64,000 nt of DNA from Durusdinium trenchii (taxonomy: Eukaryota; Sar; Dinophyceae; Suessiales; Symbiodiniaceae), in contig CAXAMN010008480.1 of NCBI GenBank assembly GCA_963970005.1, forward strand, positions 2,687 to 66,686, written 5' to 3'. Position numbers and translations under genes: made by a program. The notes beneath the pieces were generated by a model that did no database searches, had not been told where the DNA came from, and saw nothing but the letters and a program-made list of their open reading frames with translations. Shown here piece after piece: positions 1-11,638 of the stretch. Position 1 is the first letter of the stretch. Each line of letters begins with the position of its first letter.

Positions 1-2
1 AG

Positions 3-1071
3 TTTTGCAGCTCGGCTCAGGGAAAGGACTGGTCCAAGTCTGAGAAGAACCGCGAATTGCGAATGAAGGGAGAGGGCAAGATTGGGGGCTGGATTGGCGC
101 CATTCTGTACATGGTCTTGGGATTCTTGAAGGAGGTTCTTTTCACCATTGTCCCTCAGAAGAACGTGGTCTTCAACGGTGATCGTGTTGGACTCACCCGC
201 TCAGCCATGTTCCTCTTTGTTTTCATCATTATCCACGCAGTTGGAAACTTGCACGTCTTCCTCGGACCGGATGACTTCAACGGCTACGGCTACTTCTACG
301 TCCGGCTGTACTGGACCGGTTTCGGTATGAAGGCCAACATTGTGGAGGAGTACATCCTCTTGGCCGCGTTGCTGCACGTCGTAGTTGCGCTGAAAAGAAC
401 GTGGGACATCAGCATGAACTACTCTGTGGCTTCTGGCAAACTGAACCTCGCGTTCTCAGGTGTTACTTTGCTAACCTTCATGATGATCCACTTGTACCAG
501 TTCCTTCGCAGATGTTTGAGCTTTTGCACGTTTTGACGTTTTGCGCGTGTTTTGACTTTTATTTTTTTGCAACTAGTACGAACACATTTAAAGATGCAAA
601 CTCAGAAAGGTCAAGATGCCAGTGTTCCATCCAATTGATTCTTTCTTGCCCTGACCAAGGTTCCGTTTTGGCGATACCCATCCGTATGTGCTGTGCCCTC
701 CACCATACCTGCTGAACTTGAAGACACTCCTGGCCTTGCGTTTGAACCTTTTCTGGGTGGACGATCCCGGCTGCAAGGAAGTTGCCGTGCGCGACATCTA
801 CCGAATGGAGTTCGAAGTCTTCCAGTCATTGGGCTGGGTGCTCTTCTATTTGGCTGCAGTCATCATCTTCAGCACACACATGTGCCTAGGTTGGCAGAAG
901 GTCGTCCCCGCACCAGCCTTGGAAATCCCTAAGAAGTACCATGGCAGGGCCATCCACATGGGCTACATTTTCACCATTTTCATTGCCCTGGTCTATGCCA
1001 GCTTCCCCTTCTATTGCCACATTTTCAGCATGTCTGGTGGTAGCCTGAGTGGCGAGCCAGCGACACCCTAA
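3..1071 (+). CDS. Succinate dehydrogenase cytochrome b558-type membrane subunit (partial at 5' end)
   Basis: The reading frame is open from base 3, so the start lies upstream of the window or behind an acceptor near 10 or 20. Exon A is 3-499 and exon B is 660-1071. The intron 500-659 is GT-AG, and GTTCC is repeated at both junctions. The joined protein has about five hydrophobic segments. It shows HAVGNLHVFLGPDDFN, SGKLNLAF followed by HLYQFRFGD across the splice, and later DIYRMEFEVF and LEIPKKYHGR. This is the pattern of the one-chain, five-helix SdhC/FrdC b558 family, where conserved histidines ligate haem b and the protein anchors the SDH flavoprotein and iron-sulfur subunits in a respiratory membrane. 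Ordinary mitochondrial SDHC/SDHD are two smaller proteins. Family assignment is by motif only; mitochondrial inner-membrane location is inferred. Confidence 0.72.
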
Positions 1072-1589
1072 GAGTCTAAGACCCTTCACCCTCCTAAGAG
1101 GCAGAGAAGAAGGAAGAAGATTGAACGAGTACAGCTCAGTACAGGAGGTTCTTGGAGTGATGAGAGGTGTCATGGATGGCCATATTATTTCAACGGCCTC
1201 CACACTACCTTTCTCTTGAGCCAGAACCTCCCTACTAGGAAGACCACATTTTGTGGTGAGTCTGATTGCTTCAAAATTCTCGATTGAACGTAGTCAACTC
1301 TGGCAAAGCCGGCAGGGTGAATGTTCAGCAGTTGTACTTTGGCAAGGCTCATGTTGGACCTGCCTTGCTGAACTTAAGTGAAAAGAGGGCCGATCTAGAG
1401 GTTCGAACAGAGAGAAGAAGCAAAGACGATTCAAGAAGATTGATCTGAAAACGACCAGCGGCACTGATTGACTGATTCCTTTTCCGACCTACCACGGTGT
1501 CATTTTGGCTTAGCAAGCTGGTCGTGACGGGAGAATCGTAGACGACCTTGTCCTGACGAAAAACACCTGGAAGGCCGCGCTCGTGGGAA

Positions 1590-1677
1590 CAAGAAGCTAG
1601 TAGTAACAGGTGCCACGCTAGTAGTAACAAGTGCCACGCTAGTAGTAACAGGTGCCTTACTAGTAGTAACAAGAAGC
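1590..1677 (+). repeat. CTAGTAG dispersed repeat, four tandem units
   Basis: Four about 21-bp units of the form CTAGTAGTAACAAGTGCCAC stand head to tail. The same unit recurs at seven other places in the window, in both orientations. Confidence 0.85.
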
Positions 1678-1877
1678 TTTTATTTTAATTTAAACTTAGT
1701 TTAACCGTGACGGGATCGGACGCCTGCTGGGTGGAACCATCGGGACGCCGCAGCTCCGATGCGGCACAGGCATGGTGGGCGTGGTGAGCCGCCGTCTTAG
1801 AGTGAGTATTGCTTTTTTGCTGGATCAATTTAATTGAATTCAATTCTAATTCCATTTTTAAATCAATTTATGTAGCA

Positions 1878-1945
1878 TCCTTGCTCCTAGTAGTACGGCC
1901 AGGAGCCCCTAGTAGCGATGCCCTTGTTCCTAGTAGCGATGCCCT
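1878..1945 (-). repeat. CTAGTAG dispersed repeat, inverted orientation
   Basis: Units of the form CCTAGTAGCGATGCCC are the reverse-strand reading of the GGGCATCGCTACTAGG variant seen at 6975-7092. Three degenerate units are visible. Confidence 0.75.
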
Positions 1946-2403
1946 TTCCGAGCATTGGGACTTTTGGGAGGCCAGCGTTTCAGCTACGATTATTTCACCC
2001 ATGGCACCCACGGGCACGGGTGCCCCGCTGTGCGTTTCAAACCAGACCAAACACATCATACGGTCGGGTATGGTCTAAACGGATGAGATGGTCATTGACA
2101 TGCACGATGGATGTTCCGAACAGGTTTTGCAGCAGTTTGGAGCAAATCCTGGATGTTGTCAGGTACAAGGATGAGTGGGCCGGGTGGGTGATGGTGAATC
2201 AGCCCGATGCCAGAGCCTGAAACCGTGTGTAGCCACAATGGCAGCACGTCGCTTAATCGTCGCTTCGTCTCGTGCCTCACATTGTGCCATCACCAGGTTG
2301 TCCAGGCCAAGAAGAAACAGGACAGCTTGCGTGGACAGCTCAAGTTTGTCTCTTTGGTGTTCCAATTTGGGTTCACAGTCAGAGCTCAGGCCTCCACACC
2401 GCT

Positions 2404-4071
2404 ATGGCGGACATCTACATGGCTTTGATGAACGTGGCCCCTGGCCAGGTGAGGACCGCGTTTCGACATGTCCAGAGTGCATTTCGCCACCGGGCACTGC
2501 ACAGGTGAGGGTGACTCGCTTCACCTCCCAGGCCACGCACACGTGCTACTAGCAGGGCCTGCTGGGGTGCTGGTCACACGCTGAAGACATATGAAGGATC
2601 AAGCCCTAGTAGCGTTCTTGCTCCTAGTAGCGATGCCAGGAGCCCCTAGTAGCGTTCTTGCTCCTAGTAGCGTCAAGGATCAAAAAGGGGTCTTGGCTCA
2701 TTTGGACTCAGCTCTGGGAGCTCTTTTGGCTCTTTTGCGCTCCTCACGACGCGCATACGTCGGATTTTCAGACGTGTGACGTGACATGTTTCAGGTCCAG
2801 CCATCGATCTCGGTCCTCGATTACCTGAAGCGCATTGACAAGTTCTTTGCCTGCAGCCGGAGCCCCAAGCTGTCATAAGTCATACGTCATAAGCTTTTGT
2901 CGTCTTTTTGGCAAGGATGAATTTGAATAGAATATGGCCTTTTGGGGTAAAAGCACAAGACATGCGCTTCCCTTTCTTTCTTAGCGTAGGGGCGTAGGGG
3001 TGAATATATATATAATATGTACATATGTACATATATATATATATATACAGATGCATACACATATCACTTCGGCCACCATGCATGACAAGTTCTTTTGTTC
3101 TACTGAAGAATACTATTCTTGGATTGTGTATCAACAGCTCTCTGGGACTATCGCAATTTATCAAGCAAACATATCCTTGGACATGGACATGTTCCCAGCT
3201 CCCAGCGTAGACATCTTCCGCGGCGTGTTCGAAGCTGTGATCCTGCTGTTTCCTGTTTCCCAGGTGAGTCGGTTCATGTGGCTGCGTTGGTTTATTTGGA
3301 TCGCCTTGCCCCATGCCTAGCATTGAGATGTCAATTTCCCCGTTTTGGGGAGAGTATCACACCATCACGGGGTAAGGTCAGCAAGAATGCGATCGACTTG
3401 AATCCATTGACGATCCATCGTTTGCTTGCGGCTGCCACGGTTCCTTGGACTCGAGCTATGTCGGAAGGACATGCAACGTGTGACACAGCTACATCTTGCT
3501 TTTCAGCTGGTTTGAGGTGGTCGCAGTGAAGTTCTTGGATGACATCTACTACAAGAACGTTTGCACCTTGGAAACTTCCACTTCAGAATGGTGAAATGTT
3601 ATGCTGCGGCATGGGCACCGCAGGCATTTTATGCTGCGGTGTGTGGACTATCGCTGAAGGAGCTGAATAAGCTGGAGGTCGGCACAAACGAAAACCGCGG
3701 TCCTAGGCCATTGGCCATTGGGCCATTGTGAATCAGAGCACGATGCTTTATCAAAAGGAGACTAGCACTAGGAGGTTTGACTTCTTTGTCGAGGCTCATT
3801 TTATCTCTCTTCTGGGATGGAAGTTGGCAATTTCAGCCACAATCTGAGGATTCCGCTCGATGACAGGAAATCTCCGATACTCAAAAGTCACTTGATTTTG
3901 AACGCAGCCGAGGAGGAGGATTATGCTGCGTACTGTGAAACAGTTCGTCAAGTGCTTCGTACTGTGGCAGCATTAGCTTTAGCAGTGAAACACAGAAACC
4001 AGCTCAATAGGCGTCACAAACACCTTCCCCCAAAAAACATGAAACACTTTTCGTTACACTTTTTGTCTTGA
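2404..4071 (+). CDS. Pho80/U-type (P-type) cyclin, multi-exon
   Basis: Pieces of a cyclin box appear in order. A short N-terminal exon MADIYMALMNVAPGQ (2404-2448) is followed by a GT-AG intron (2449-2794). Next come ISVLDYLKRIDKFFACSR (from 2795), VAALVYLDRL (to 3307), a GC-AG intron (3308-3376), NPLTIHRLLAAAT (3377-3439), a GT-AG intron (3440-3516), VVAVKFLDDIYYKN (from 3517), AFYAAVCGLSLKELNKLE (about 3625-3678), FFVEAHFISLLGWKLAIS (about 3776-3836) and AEEEDYAAYCETV to the stop at 4071. The HRLL, KFxDD.YY and LExxFLxLLGW-like motifs identify the Pho80/cyclin-U family, regulatory subunits of Pho85/CDK5-like kinases. The N-terminal exon is the least certain part, and some internal junctions could not be fixed. 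The CTAGTAG repeat at 2600-2675 lies in intron 1. Confidence 0.8.
2600..2675 (-). repeat. CTAGTAG dispersed repeat inside cyclin intron 1
   Basis: Four CCTAGTAGCG units lie between the first two proposed cyclin exons, separated by GTTCTTGCT and GATGCCAGGAGCC spacers. Confidence 0.8.
3003..3063. repeat. TA/TACA microsatellite
   Basis: An alternating TA and ACATATGT tract inside a cyclin intron. Confidence 0.8.
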
Positions 4072-5051
4072 GAAATTCAGCAATGACAACTCAGAGCAGC
4101 GAGCGTGGCAGGCTGAATGCATAGTTCCGCAGGACTCAGGAATCAGGCAGGCCCGCTTGAGTTCCAGTGTCCAAGCTGATTTACAAGTTTATGAATGCAG
4201 GCTCTGGGGGACTAGGCCCAGCTGACCCAGTGTACTTTTGTGCACATGTGTCTTTGAACCTTTGTCTCAAAGCTTGGCGACAAGCCAATTAGAGTGCGAC
4301 ACTTTGTGAGCACGCCTCGTCGATGTCGGCAGAACTAGCAAGAGCTTCGCCATGCTTCGCCATTCCTTGATCGTTCGCTTTAGAACACACTGGACTTTGT
4401 GGACCCATAGAACTTTTAGGACCTTGGACCAAAAGGACGCTAGGGGGAGGCCATTGCTACTAGGTTGGAGGCCATCGCTACTAGTCACAATAAAGCTTTC
4501 TAGATCTTTCTAGTAACTGGGAGCTTCCTTGGGAATCGTTTCAGCTTATTAGGTTCCTTTTGCTATGACGGAGATCGATTCGAAACGCCGGTCAGGAGAT
4601 CTGATCCGAGCGAAGCCAACGAAGCTTCGCTTTTTGCGCCCACAGTGGTGGTCTGAGGCCAAGTTAGAACATCCACTTGACCGTGAATGAAAGCGGGTGT
4701 TCTGGCTGGTGAGTTTGTTGTTAGAACTTGCCATTGTCAGCGGCATTGGGCTGCTTTGCTTATCCTCAGTGCCACCAGGGCAGTTCATTGTCCATACTCT
4801 TGCAGTTGAATTAACTCATGCAGAGAGGCGAGCCAGTGCAGAAGCTCAAGAGACAATTGCAGTCGCTGCTGCGACTGCAATTTGTTTTTTCATGATGAGC
4901 GACGAGCGGTTTGTAATGGTTTGTAGTGCAAGTGTTCTTTTCGACAACCAGCTTAGTCACTTAGTCTCCTTCCCCTCCTCGCGGACAGTTGCTTCTTGCC
5001 GCCTCCTCTGCCTTCAAGTCAGTTACATCACTTTCAAGTTGCCTCGCCGAA
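4072..5051. other. Intergenic stretch, no firm gene
   Basis: It contains a CTAGTAG repeat cluster at 4436-4492. An open frame of about 138 codons at 4697-5113 has a hydrophobic start (FWLVSLLLELAIVSGIGLL) but no recognisable domain. It could be an upstream exon of the Pumilio gene or chance. Confidence 0.35.
4436..4492 (+). repeat. CTAGTAG/CTACTAG dispersed repeat
   Basis: Units GGAGGCCATTGCTACTAG and GGAGGCCATCGCTACTAG are followed by AACAA-like tails. The same GGAGGCC variant recurs at 26443-26512. Confidence 0.8.
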
Positions 5052-6835
5052 ATGGCAAAGGGATTTGTGCTTCCAACAGCATGTGGGGCACCGTTCCTAC
5101 TCGATTCTGGTGAATTTTGCCGATGCAGGGCAAGGTTCCATTCCTCAAGTGAAAGCACATTTCTGCATTCGACCAGACCAGTCAAAATGGTGCTTGTACC
5201 AGGAGCGAGAGCCCATGGGTCTCGCAGAATTGCTTCAAAGTCAATGAGCTTAAATGTGTATTGGTTCCAACAAACTTGGTCTCATTCTTCCAAGCGCTTT
5301 AGAGTTTGTTTTGCAGCTTCTGGGCTCTCAGCTGTCGGTGAGATGTCGAACATGCGTTCCCGGAGATCACAAAAAGCCAAGCCAAGAGCTTTGGCATTTC
5401 CATTGCGGGCTTTGATCGAGAGGATCGATGCCAATGAAGATCCTCCTTGGGCATCTTACATGAGTCCGGCCATTGTGCGAGCCGAGCGAGCAGCGCAGCC
5501 CAAAGAAGAACTACCTAGGTTATTGGGCTCACGCCCGGAGCAGAATGATCCTCACTGCTGCAGGGAAATCTCCCTGGCTGGTCGCGTGTGGGAACTTTCC
5601 CAGGATTCCAAAGGATGTCGGGAAGTGCAACTTGCGATTGAAGAAGCTTCAGATGATGTACGCAGAGGCTTGCTTGCAGAAATCGCTGGCCATGTGCTGG
5701 ATGCCATGCGATGCCCACATGCGAACCACGTCTTGCAGAAGTGCATTACTTGCTCCAGGCCTGAGGTCGAAGCTTCGACGTATGTCAGGGTTTGGATGGT
5801 GAAAATTCAAGGCAACTGTTATTTTCATAGCCATACCAGATTGTAGTTTTATGGATGTTGTGTTTGTTCGAGCAATAACAGCGTCAATGCGTTTTCTTTG
5901 TGCATTGGAGCATGCCACTGTTTGAAGTTTGAGGCCTCAAGATTGCCAGTTCATTGTCGACGAGATCATGGCTTGCAACGGTTTTGTGGAACTCGTAGGA
6001 CCCCCAGAATTCAGAATGGTGTGCTGATGGCTAAATCTGAAAAATCTTTGAAGACCAAGGCAGCACGCCATAAGTATGGCTGCCGGATCATACAGAGGCC
6101 GGTGGAGCCCAGTCAAACAGCCGAGTTAAGTGGTTTTTTGAGGAGCTGTGAAGTAGTCGAAACGTTGACTAACCGCAGAGCTCCGGGAGGCTTCTTGAGC
6201 GTTGCCCACTCCAGGTGCCTCTTAATGGTCGATGTTTGTCGCTTGACAATCACAATCTCTCATTTCATTGTATGTTTCTTTGAAGTGTTGAGTCTTTTGC
6301 AAAACAAGCGGCACACCGCGGAGGTAGAGCGCATTGCTGCCGCTATTTTGTCAGACGTCAGTGGCATCGCGCGCCATCCATATGGCAATTATGCGGCTTG
6401 GCCACGGATTCTGTGACGACACACCTCGGTTGAAGCGGTTGAATCCGTTCACACCGTTTTTCAGTTGGTTCAGCCAGGTGCCTCGTTTGTGTTTTGTCCA
6501 AACTTGAGGTCTTGCAGAATTTGCTGGAACATGGAACTCCAGCCCACCGACACAGGTTAGCTGAGGACAGGCCGAGCAAAGAGTGCGGGATTTTCAAACA
6601 AATTTCTTCCATCCTCAGGGAGAAGCTTCCTCAAAGAATCTGCGCTCTGTTCAAATTGTTGTTTTTGCGCTGTTTCTAGTAGCCGTACGGCAAGCGAAAG
6701 GATTCTGACACAAATGGCGGCAACTGGCAGGAGCTCAGGCAGGAGATCGTAGCCATTTGCCAGGACTCCTTCGGCAGTGCAGTGGTGGCAGCTGCCTTGC
6801 CTGGTCGCCCAAGACAGATCAGGCTGTTAGGCTAA
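5052..6835 (+). CDS. Pumilio/PUF-family RNA-binding protein, multi-exon
   Basis: PUF repeats bind RNA bases one by one and usually control mRNA stability or translation. The first long exon (ATG proposed at 5052, donor about 5765) encodes a basic N-terminus and then VWELSQDSKGCREVQLAIE and HANHVLQKCI, the core of PUF repeats. Later exons add FIVDEIMACNGFVEL (about 5944-5994), AARHKYGCRIIQR (from 6060), GIARHPYGNY (about 6324-6392), VLQNLLEHGTPAHRHR (6509-6555) and LRQEIVAICQDSFGSAVV (to stop 6835). The NHVLQK, YGCRIIQ and YGNYVLQ motifs carry the base-contacting residues. Introns include GT-AG and GC-AG types, and an exon near 6620-6700 is not resolved. The start is uncertain because the frame is open back to 4989. 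Confidence 0.82.
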
Positions 6836-8383
6836 CTTTTCTTTGTATTGTTCCAACCCCTGTACCACACCAATCAACGATCGCAATCGCTGAGGTCCAA
6901 GCTTTGTAAAGAGGATGCGATTTCTTTGGCCAGAGCTATAGTTCAGGACTCCGATGAATTCATATTCTTTGGAGCTATTAGGAACAAGGACGCTACTAGG
7001 GGCTCCTGGCCTTACTACTAGAGACAAGGTCGACTAGGGGCTCCTGGCCTTACTACTAGGAACAAGGACGCTACTAGGGGCTCCTGGCATCGCGTTCAGG
7101 ACTCCGATGAATTGATATTCTTTTGGGGCTTTCAAGATTTGGGAGTGAGTGGTGATCACTGACAGGAACAGGGACTGCTGACGTTCATGGTTTGCTTCTT
7201 AGCGTCCCCCATGACGACCTGCAACCTTCCCCCAAAAGCGCCAATGGCATGGCGGAACTGAGGCGCACGCTCGCCACGGTCATGCAGCAGTTCGGACCAT
7301 TCTCCAGGCCAGTCATAGGGGGTCCTACGTTTAAAAACAAGAAGAGACATAAATGGTTCCTTAAATAAGGACCCTTCATATTTTACAAAAAAAATAGGAA
7401 CCTCTCTTGAAAGGGGCCCAAACACAACCTTTCTTTCTCAGCATGAAGTCTGGAGTGTCTCGATGTGTCTCGTGTGGCTGATGCGCGTGGAGCGCGTGAT
7501 GGAGCGCGTGCCCCACGCCTTACTTCACCGTGCCCCGCGGAGCGTGAGGCCCTTGATGGCCCTGACCTGGCGAAAGCCCGGGAGTTGCTTTCCGCAGAAC
7601 TGCCGTCCCTCAAAGTTTCAAGGAGCGAGTTTCCGAGCGTGCGAGTGCGAGCGCGGTGCCAGCGCGAGCGGTCCCAAACAAGTCTCGGTTTGTGCCGGAG
7701 ACAAGCTTTTTGCGGGTTTGAGAGGTATGGCAGAGTTGTTGCCAGCTGGATTGATACAGAGGGCAGGAAGAGTGCTGTACCAGTCTCAGCTTTAAAACAT
7801 AAAGAGAAGTCGCAGCAACCTGCCGGTGTAATCTTTAGTTGCGAACCAAGCCGTTGATGTGAACAAGATGCTTTGTGCTTGCGTGCAACAGTTATGACAC
7901 AAGGACATGTCGGCACATTTTTCATTGCATCCATGCAGCCAGTGTCGGCAACCTCATACAGATCCATGTGAAAAACGGTGTCAGTGAATTGTCCCCATAA
8001 CGATTGTAGTCTGCCAAGGCCTATGGCAGGGCCGCCTGAGGCGGGATCTGCGGCCAAAGGCAGGGCCTGGCTGATTTGTTCTAGGCTATTTCAAAGACAA
8101 GCAACTGGGTGGCCATATTCTTGCTATCTTCAAATTTCAGATCCAATGTCTTTGCTGCCCAAAGCATGGTTCATTGATGGCTTAGCGTCGCCCTCCACAT
8201 GGCCTGGATCAGCACGCCTCAGCTGTTGATCAGTTCCAGACACATGCCATTTGTCTCAGCTTGATGTCATCACATTCAAGAAGATTTTTCAGCCACACTG
8301 GTTCAAGCGCTCGACGCTCAGAAGCTCAGTATTCTGCTCATTTGCCTTGACAGACTTCACAGCCCGTCATGAGTCCTTTTGCA
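6836..8383. other. Intergenic stretch with one weak coding candidate
   Basis: CTAGTAG repeats fill 6975-7092. An open frame at 7465-7857 contains a charged stretch (LDGPDLAKARELLSAELPSL) that could be an exon on the + strand, but no family is recognised and the local composition is arginine- and GC-rich. Nothing else was supported. Confidence 0.3.
6975..7092 (+). repeat. CTAGTAG dispersed repeat, about five units
   Basis: Units alternate ACTAGGGGCTCCTGGC with CTTACTACTAGGAACAAGG, and the two halves are copied almost exactly, so the cluster grew by tandem duplication. Confidence 0.85.
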
Positions 8384-9224
8384 GTCCTTTGCCATCCGGC
8401 TTTGTGGCTCAGCTTTTCCGTGGCCAGCGCTTTCCGCCACTCCAGCGTTGAAGGAGACGTTCCGTCGATCGAATCTACCCGTCGGTTCCTCCTACGGTGA
8501 CTGTTCCAAGCGCCAGGAGAAGACGGTGAAGTTCAAGTCCTGGACGAGCCGTGATGTGTTGCCCAAATTCGGCATGGAGTACGTGCAATTCAGGTACACC
8601 AAAGGAAAAGCATACACGTATGTCGTGGCCAATGTTTCATACGGTGACTGTCACAACTACTTCATGTTCTACCCGCCGGCCAAGGAATACGTACAACTGC
8701 AGATGGTGCATGACTGGCGAAGCCGTCATCGCGTCAATGGGTTCAAGCAGGAATACTTCTGCGCAATTGAAGGGGGAGCGGAGAATCCAAGTTGCATGGC
8801 ACCGCGAACTGCAGAAAGTTGTCTCCACAATTCGTTGAAGAAGAAAAAGGAAAGAGTTCATGGAAAGTTGCAAGGAGAAGCTTTGCAAGTACGCTACGAC
8901 AGGGAAGTGGAAGGCTACACTATTCAGGTGGAAAGCCAAGAAAATGGCTTGGAATGCCACAATAAGTGGCCTAAGCGGCGCAACCACTTTCCCGACCTCA
9001 ATGGCTTTGCTGAAAGCTACGGCATGATCAATTCGGTGGATGCCGCGGGCCAGACGACTGCAGTTGATGAGGTAGGTGTCCCGAAGAGTGAGTGCTTGGA
9101 AGAGCGGGCGCGGCTTAGAAGAGCAATGATCCGATCTCGGTTGCTGTGCAACAAGATCGTCCAACTTCGATGGCTTTGTGAAAATGCATCGGTGATGGCC
9201 ATCTCGACTGATGGTTGTCATTGA
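8384..9224 (+). CDS. Unidentified protein, long uninterrupted frame
   Basis: One frame stays open for about 280 codons and ends in TGA at 9224. It is probably entered at an acceptor (TTTTGCAG ending at 8383), so upstream exons may exist; no good ATG context marks the start. The product is rich in Tyr, Lys and Arg, with YVQFRYTKGKAYTYVV, SYGDCHNYFMFYPPAKEY and a lysine cluster near residue 150. No transmembrane segment, signal peptide or known domain is visible. A frame of 195 codons is open on the opposite strand here, but the + strand product has more protein-like composition. I do not recognise the family. Confidence 0.5.
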
Positions 9225-9500
9225 CCATCATCAACCATCATTGATTGATTAATCATAATCATCCAGTTTTTGGGCCACGTCAAACAATCATTAGTCACTG
9301 CTGACTGAAATCACCTACTAACCATCATCAACCACTACTACCCAGTATTACCCATGATTAACCGCGACTTTGCGTGATTTTTCATTGTTGGCCACTATTG
9401 ACCGTTGATCAGCCACTCTTAACCATTGGATTAGCCACTAAAACCATCATATACCGCCAGTAACCATTAGATCAGCCACTATTATCGATCATGAACCAGA
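9203..9500. repeat. Degenerate ACCATCA/GATCAGCCACTA repeat
   Basis: Immediately after the stop of the preceding frame there are about 15 loose copies of AACCATCATCAACCACTA-like words, mixed with GATTAGCCACT and GATCAGCCACT. The period drifts between 15 and 22 bases, typical of an old minisatellite. Confidence 0.7.
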
Positions 9501-10021
9501 TGTTGCAGGTGTGCTAGCAGTAACCGTTCTCAACACCTTGTGCTGGTATATAGATACCACAAGACGCATTGCTTTCTGTTTTTCACCACATAACTAATTT
9601 TGAAGACTAAGCCTTGACCTTGCTGGTAGAAGGCATGACCTACCGTCCCTACCAGTCCAATTCACTGGTCCGACCAGTGCTCCCACCAGTGCCCCGACCC
9701 AGCAGTGAGCTGGGGATAGCTCGAGTTAGAGTTGTTTTTTGCATAGTTTGGCGCCAGAAGCCGCCACTGCGTTTTTTTTGCCCAATCAGCTTTGTGTCGA
9801 AGCACATGAAGCACATTGGTTGTTTCACAGCTGTCAGCAGGCCATCTTCCAGCCATAAGCTTGTGACCCAGCCATGAGTGCATCAAAGCACCTTCTGACA
9901 GGCTACACTCCAAGCCACTTAGCTAGCCACAACTAGCCAAGACAGCAAGGTAGAGCTAGTTTGCAGCTATATCCAGTGTTTGTTTTGTTGTGTGGGTTTT
10001 GATTTCAGGTCACCCCATGCA

Positions 10022-11638
10022 GGTCCAATACACGGCCTACATACCCATCATTGTGGGTGCGGAAGACTACATTACATTGCAGACAAGTATGCGTGGTGGG
10101 AATTTGTTGATTTGCAATTAAGAAAGTGTTGCTCGAAGTGCTCGGGTTGTTTTTGCATCCGCTCTCGGCGCTTGCCTGTGCAGGTCAAGGTTCGCAGAGA
10201 GACGATCTTGACTTGACTGATTGGTTGAAGCCCAAACCTACAGGGGGGCAGGTGGGCGTGAAGTGGCGACACCATACAAAGCCTTAATCTTCGGGTTTCT
10301 TCAGAATGATGTGATTTTGCGCCACGCCGCAGGCTCTAGGAAGAACCTTTTTGCATGCCTCTCGGCTTTGTTCGACACCCAGCTTTCACCGAAGACCCTC
10401 ACTTCGCCAAGTCGACCCTTCCAGACGGACTGAGGGCGCCGGACCGGCCGCCAGGGAGCGAGGACCAGCTCCTTGGCTTGACCAGGGAGGATTTGTGGTT
10501 AGCGACCTTGGTGGTTTGTTGTTAGGGTTACAAGCCTTCCAAAACAACTACTTGCCAGCGGTTCCAAGTGAATGGAACACTCATAAAGGGATCCTCGCAG
10601 CCAATGCGGCTGGCTTCCCTCAAGAGGTTTGGTGTCAATTGGCTTGTTCCGCTTCACCTCCATGTGTTCAAAGGCACACATTAGCTCCAATCTCCTCCAG
10701 CTGATGTGATGTTTCTAGGGACTGCCCTCCAGGTCGCCCTGATGTCTAGGTTCGAGGCTGGGCCGTTTGCTTTTGAATAGACAAGCAACACTCAAGAAGA
10801 AAAACTACAAGGAGCTGTAGTCTTGGGAAGTCTTATGCGTCACCGTGGAGAAGCTGGGGGAAGAATATGTGATTCTATTTTTGAGCAGAAAAGATGACTT
10901 TGGCTTCATTTACTGTGATTTTCTTGACCTCCGTCACGAAAGCATACACCCTGGGAGGATTTGAACTTGGCTGACTGCTGTCCTTGCTCGCCAGCCGCCT
11001 AGCAGAGATCACCAGCAACCTGCATGGTGTGGCCGCCTTGTCCTGAAAACAGACACACATTCATGGTTTGATGATACGATGCACCTAGGTCCTTTTTCGA
11101 TGTACAGCTGTGGTGCCGAGAACCACACGTGCGAGTGCCTTCCTTGGGCCCTTGCACTCACCAACCTTCCCTGCGCAGCGTGCGAGTTCAATTCTGTCAC
11201 AAGTTGGCAAGGAGTTTCATGTGTTTTGCTTTTTGAAAGAGTACCAAGTGGTGCAGAATGTGTTTCAGAGCCTGGATGTTGCGGCGGTGTTTTCATGGCC
11301 AACTTTGAGTTGGTCTCGGTCTTCTTGGCCAAGACCAGCTGAATTAGGATGGCAGGCAGTTGCGATAGTGACTGTGTGCTGTCTTGGCAGAAGCAACAGC
11401 CTGAACAATCTCCCTGGTGATGGCGCACAAACTGATGCAAGGTAGAGAACCTCAACAGTCTGCATTGCTCTGTAGTCGTTGCTTCTGCTCCTGGGTATAG
11501 TCGTTGCATTGTTAAATTCTCGCTGACACAAAGTCAGAGAGAAGGGCTTGCCATACAAGAAGTATCGCGCCTAGATGACTGGCTCCAGATCATCGCAGGG
11601 AAGAAAGACAAACGTGGAATGTACATCAGTGGTCGTGT
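10022..11638 (+). CDS. Unidentified multi-exon gene
   Basis: Several segments have protein-like composition and sit between consensus acceptors and donors: VQYTAYIPIIVGAEDYITLQ (10022-10081), QRDDLDLTDWLKPKPTGGQ (about 10184-10252), FVRHPAFTEDPHFAKSTLPD through LLGLTREDLWLATL (about 10340-10504), NYLPAVPSEWNTHKGILAA (about 10531-10626) and EGLAIQEVSRLDDWLQII through KKDKRGMYISG (about 11500-11636). A middle exon may lie near 11205-11290. I cannot name a family and the exon chain is unproven; some pieces could belong to two genes. An upstream proline-rich piece near 9640-9730 (SNSLVRPVLPPVPRPSSELG) may be its 5' exon. Confidence 0.4.

Larger units (their letters stand above)
1072..2403. other. 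Intergenic stretch with dispersed repeats
   Basis: No exon with convincing protein character was seen on either strand. The stretch contains two clusters of the CTAGTAG repeat (listed separately) and an AT-richer patch near 1675-1870. Confidence 0.5.

Noticed and set aside
8637-9221. Minus-strand frame of 195 codons.
   Set aside because: It is the shadow of the + strand frame at 8384-9224; its product is less protein-like and has no splice context.
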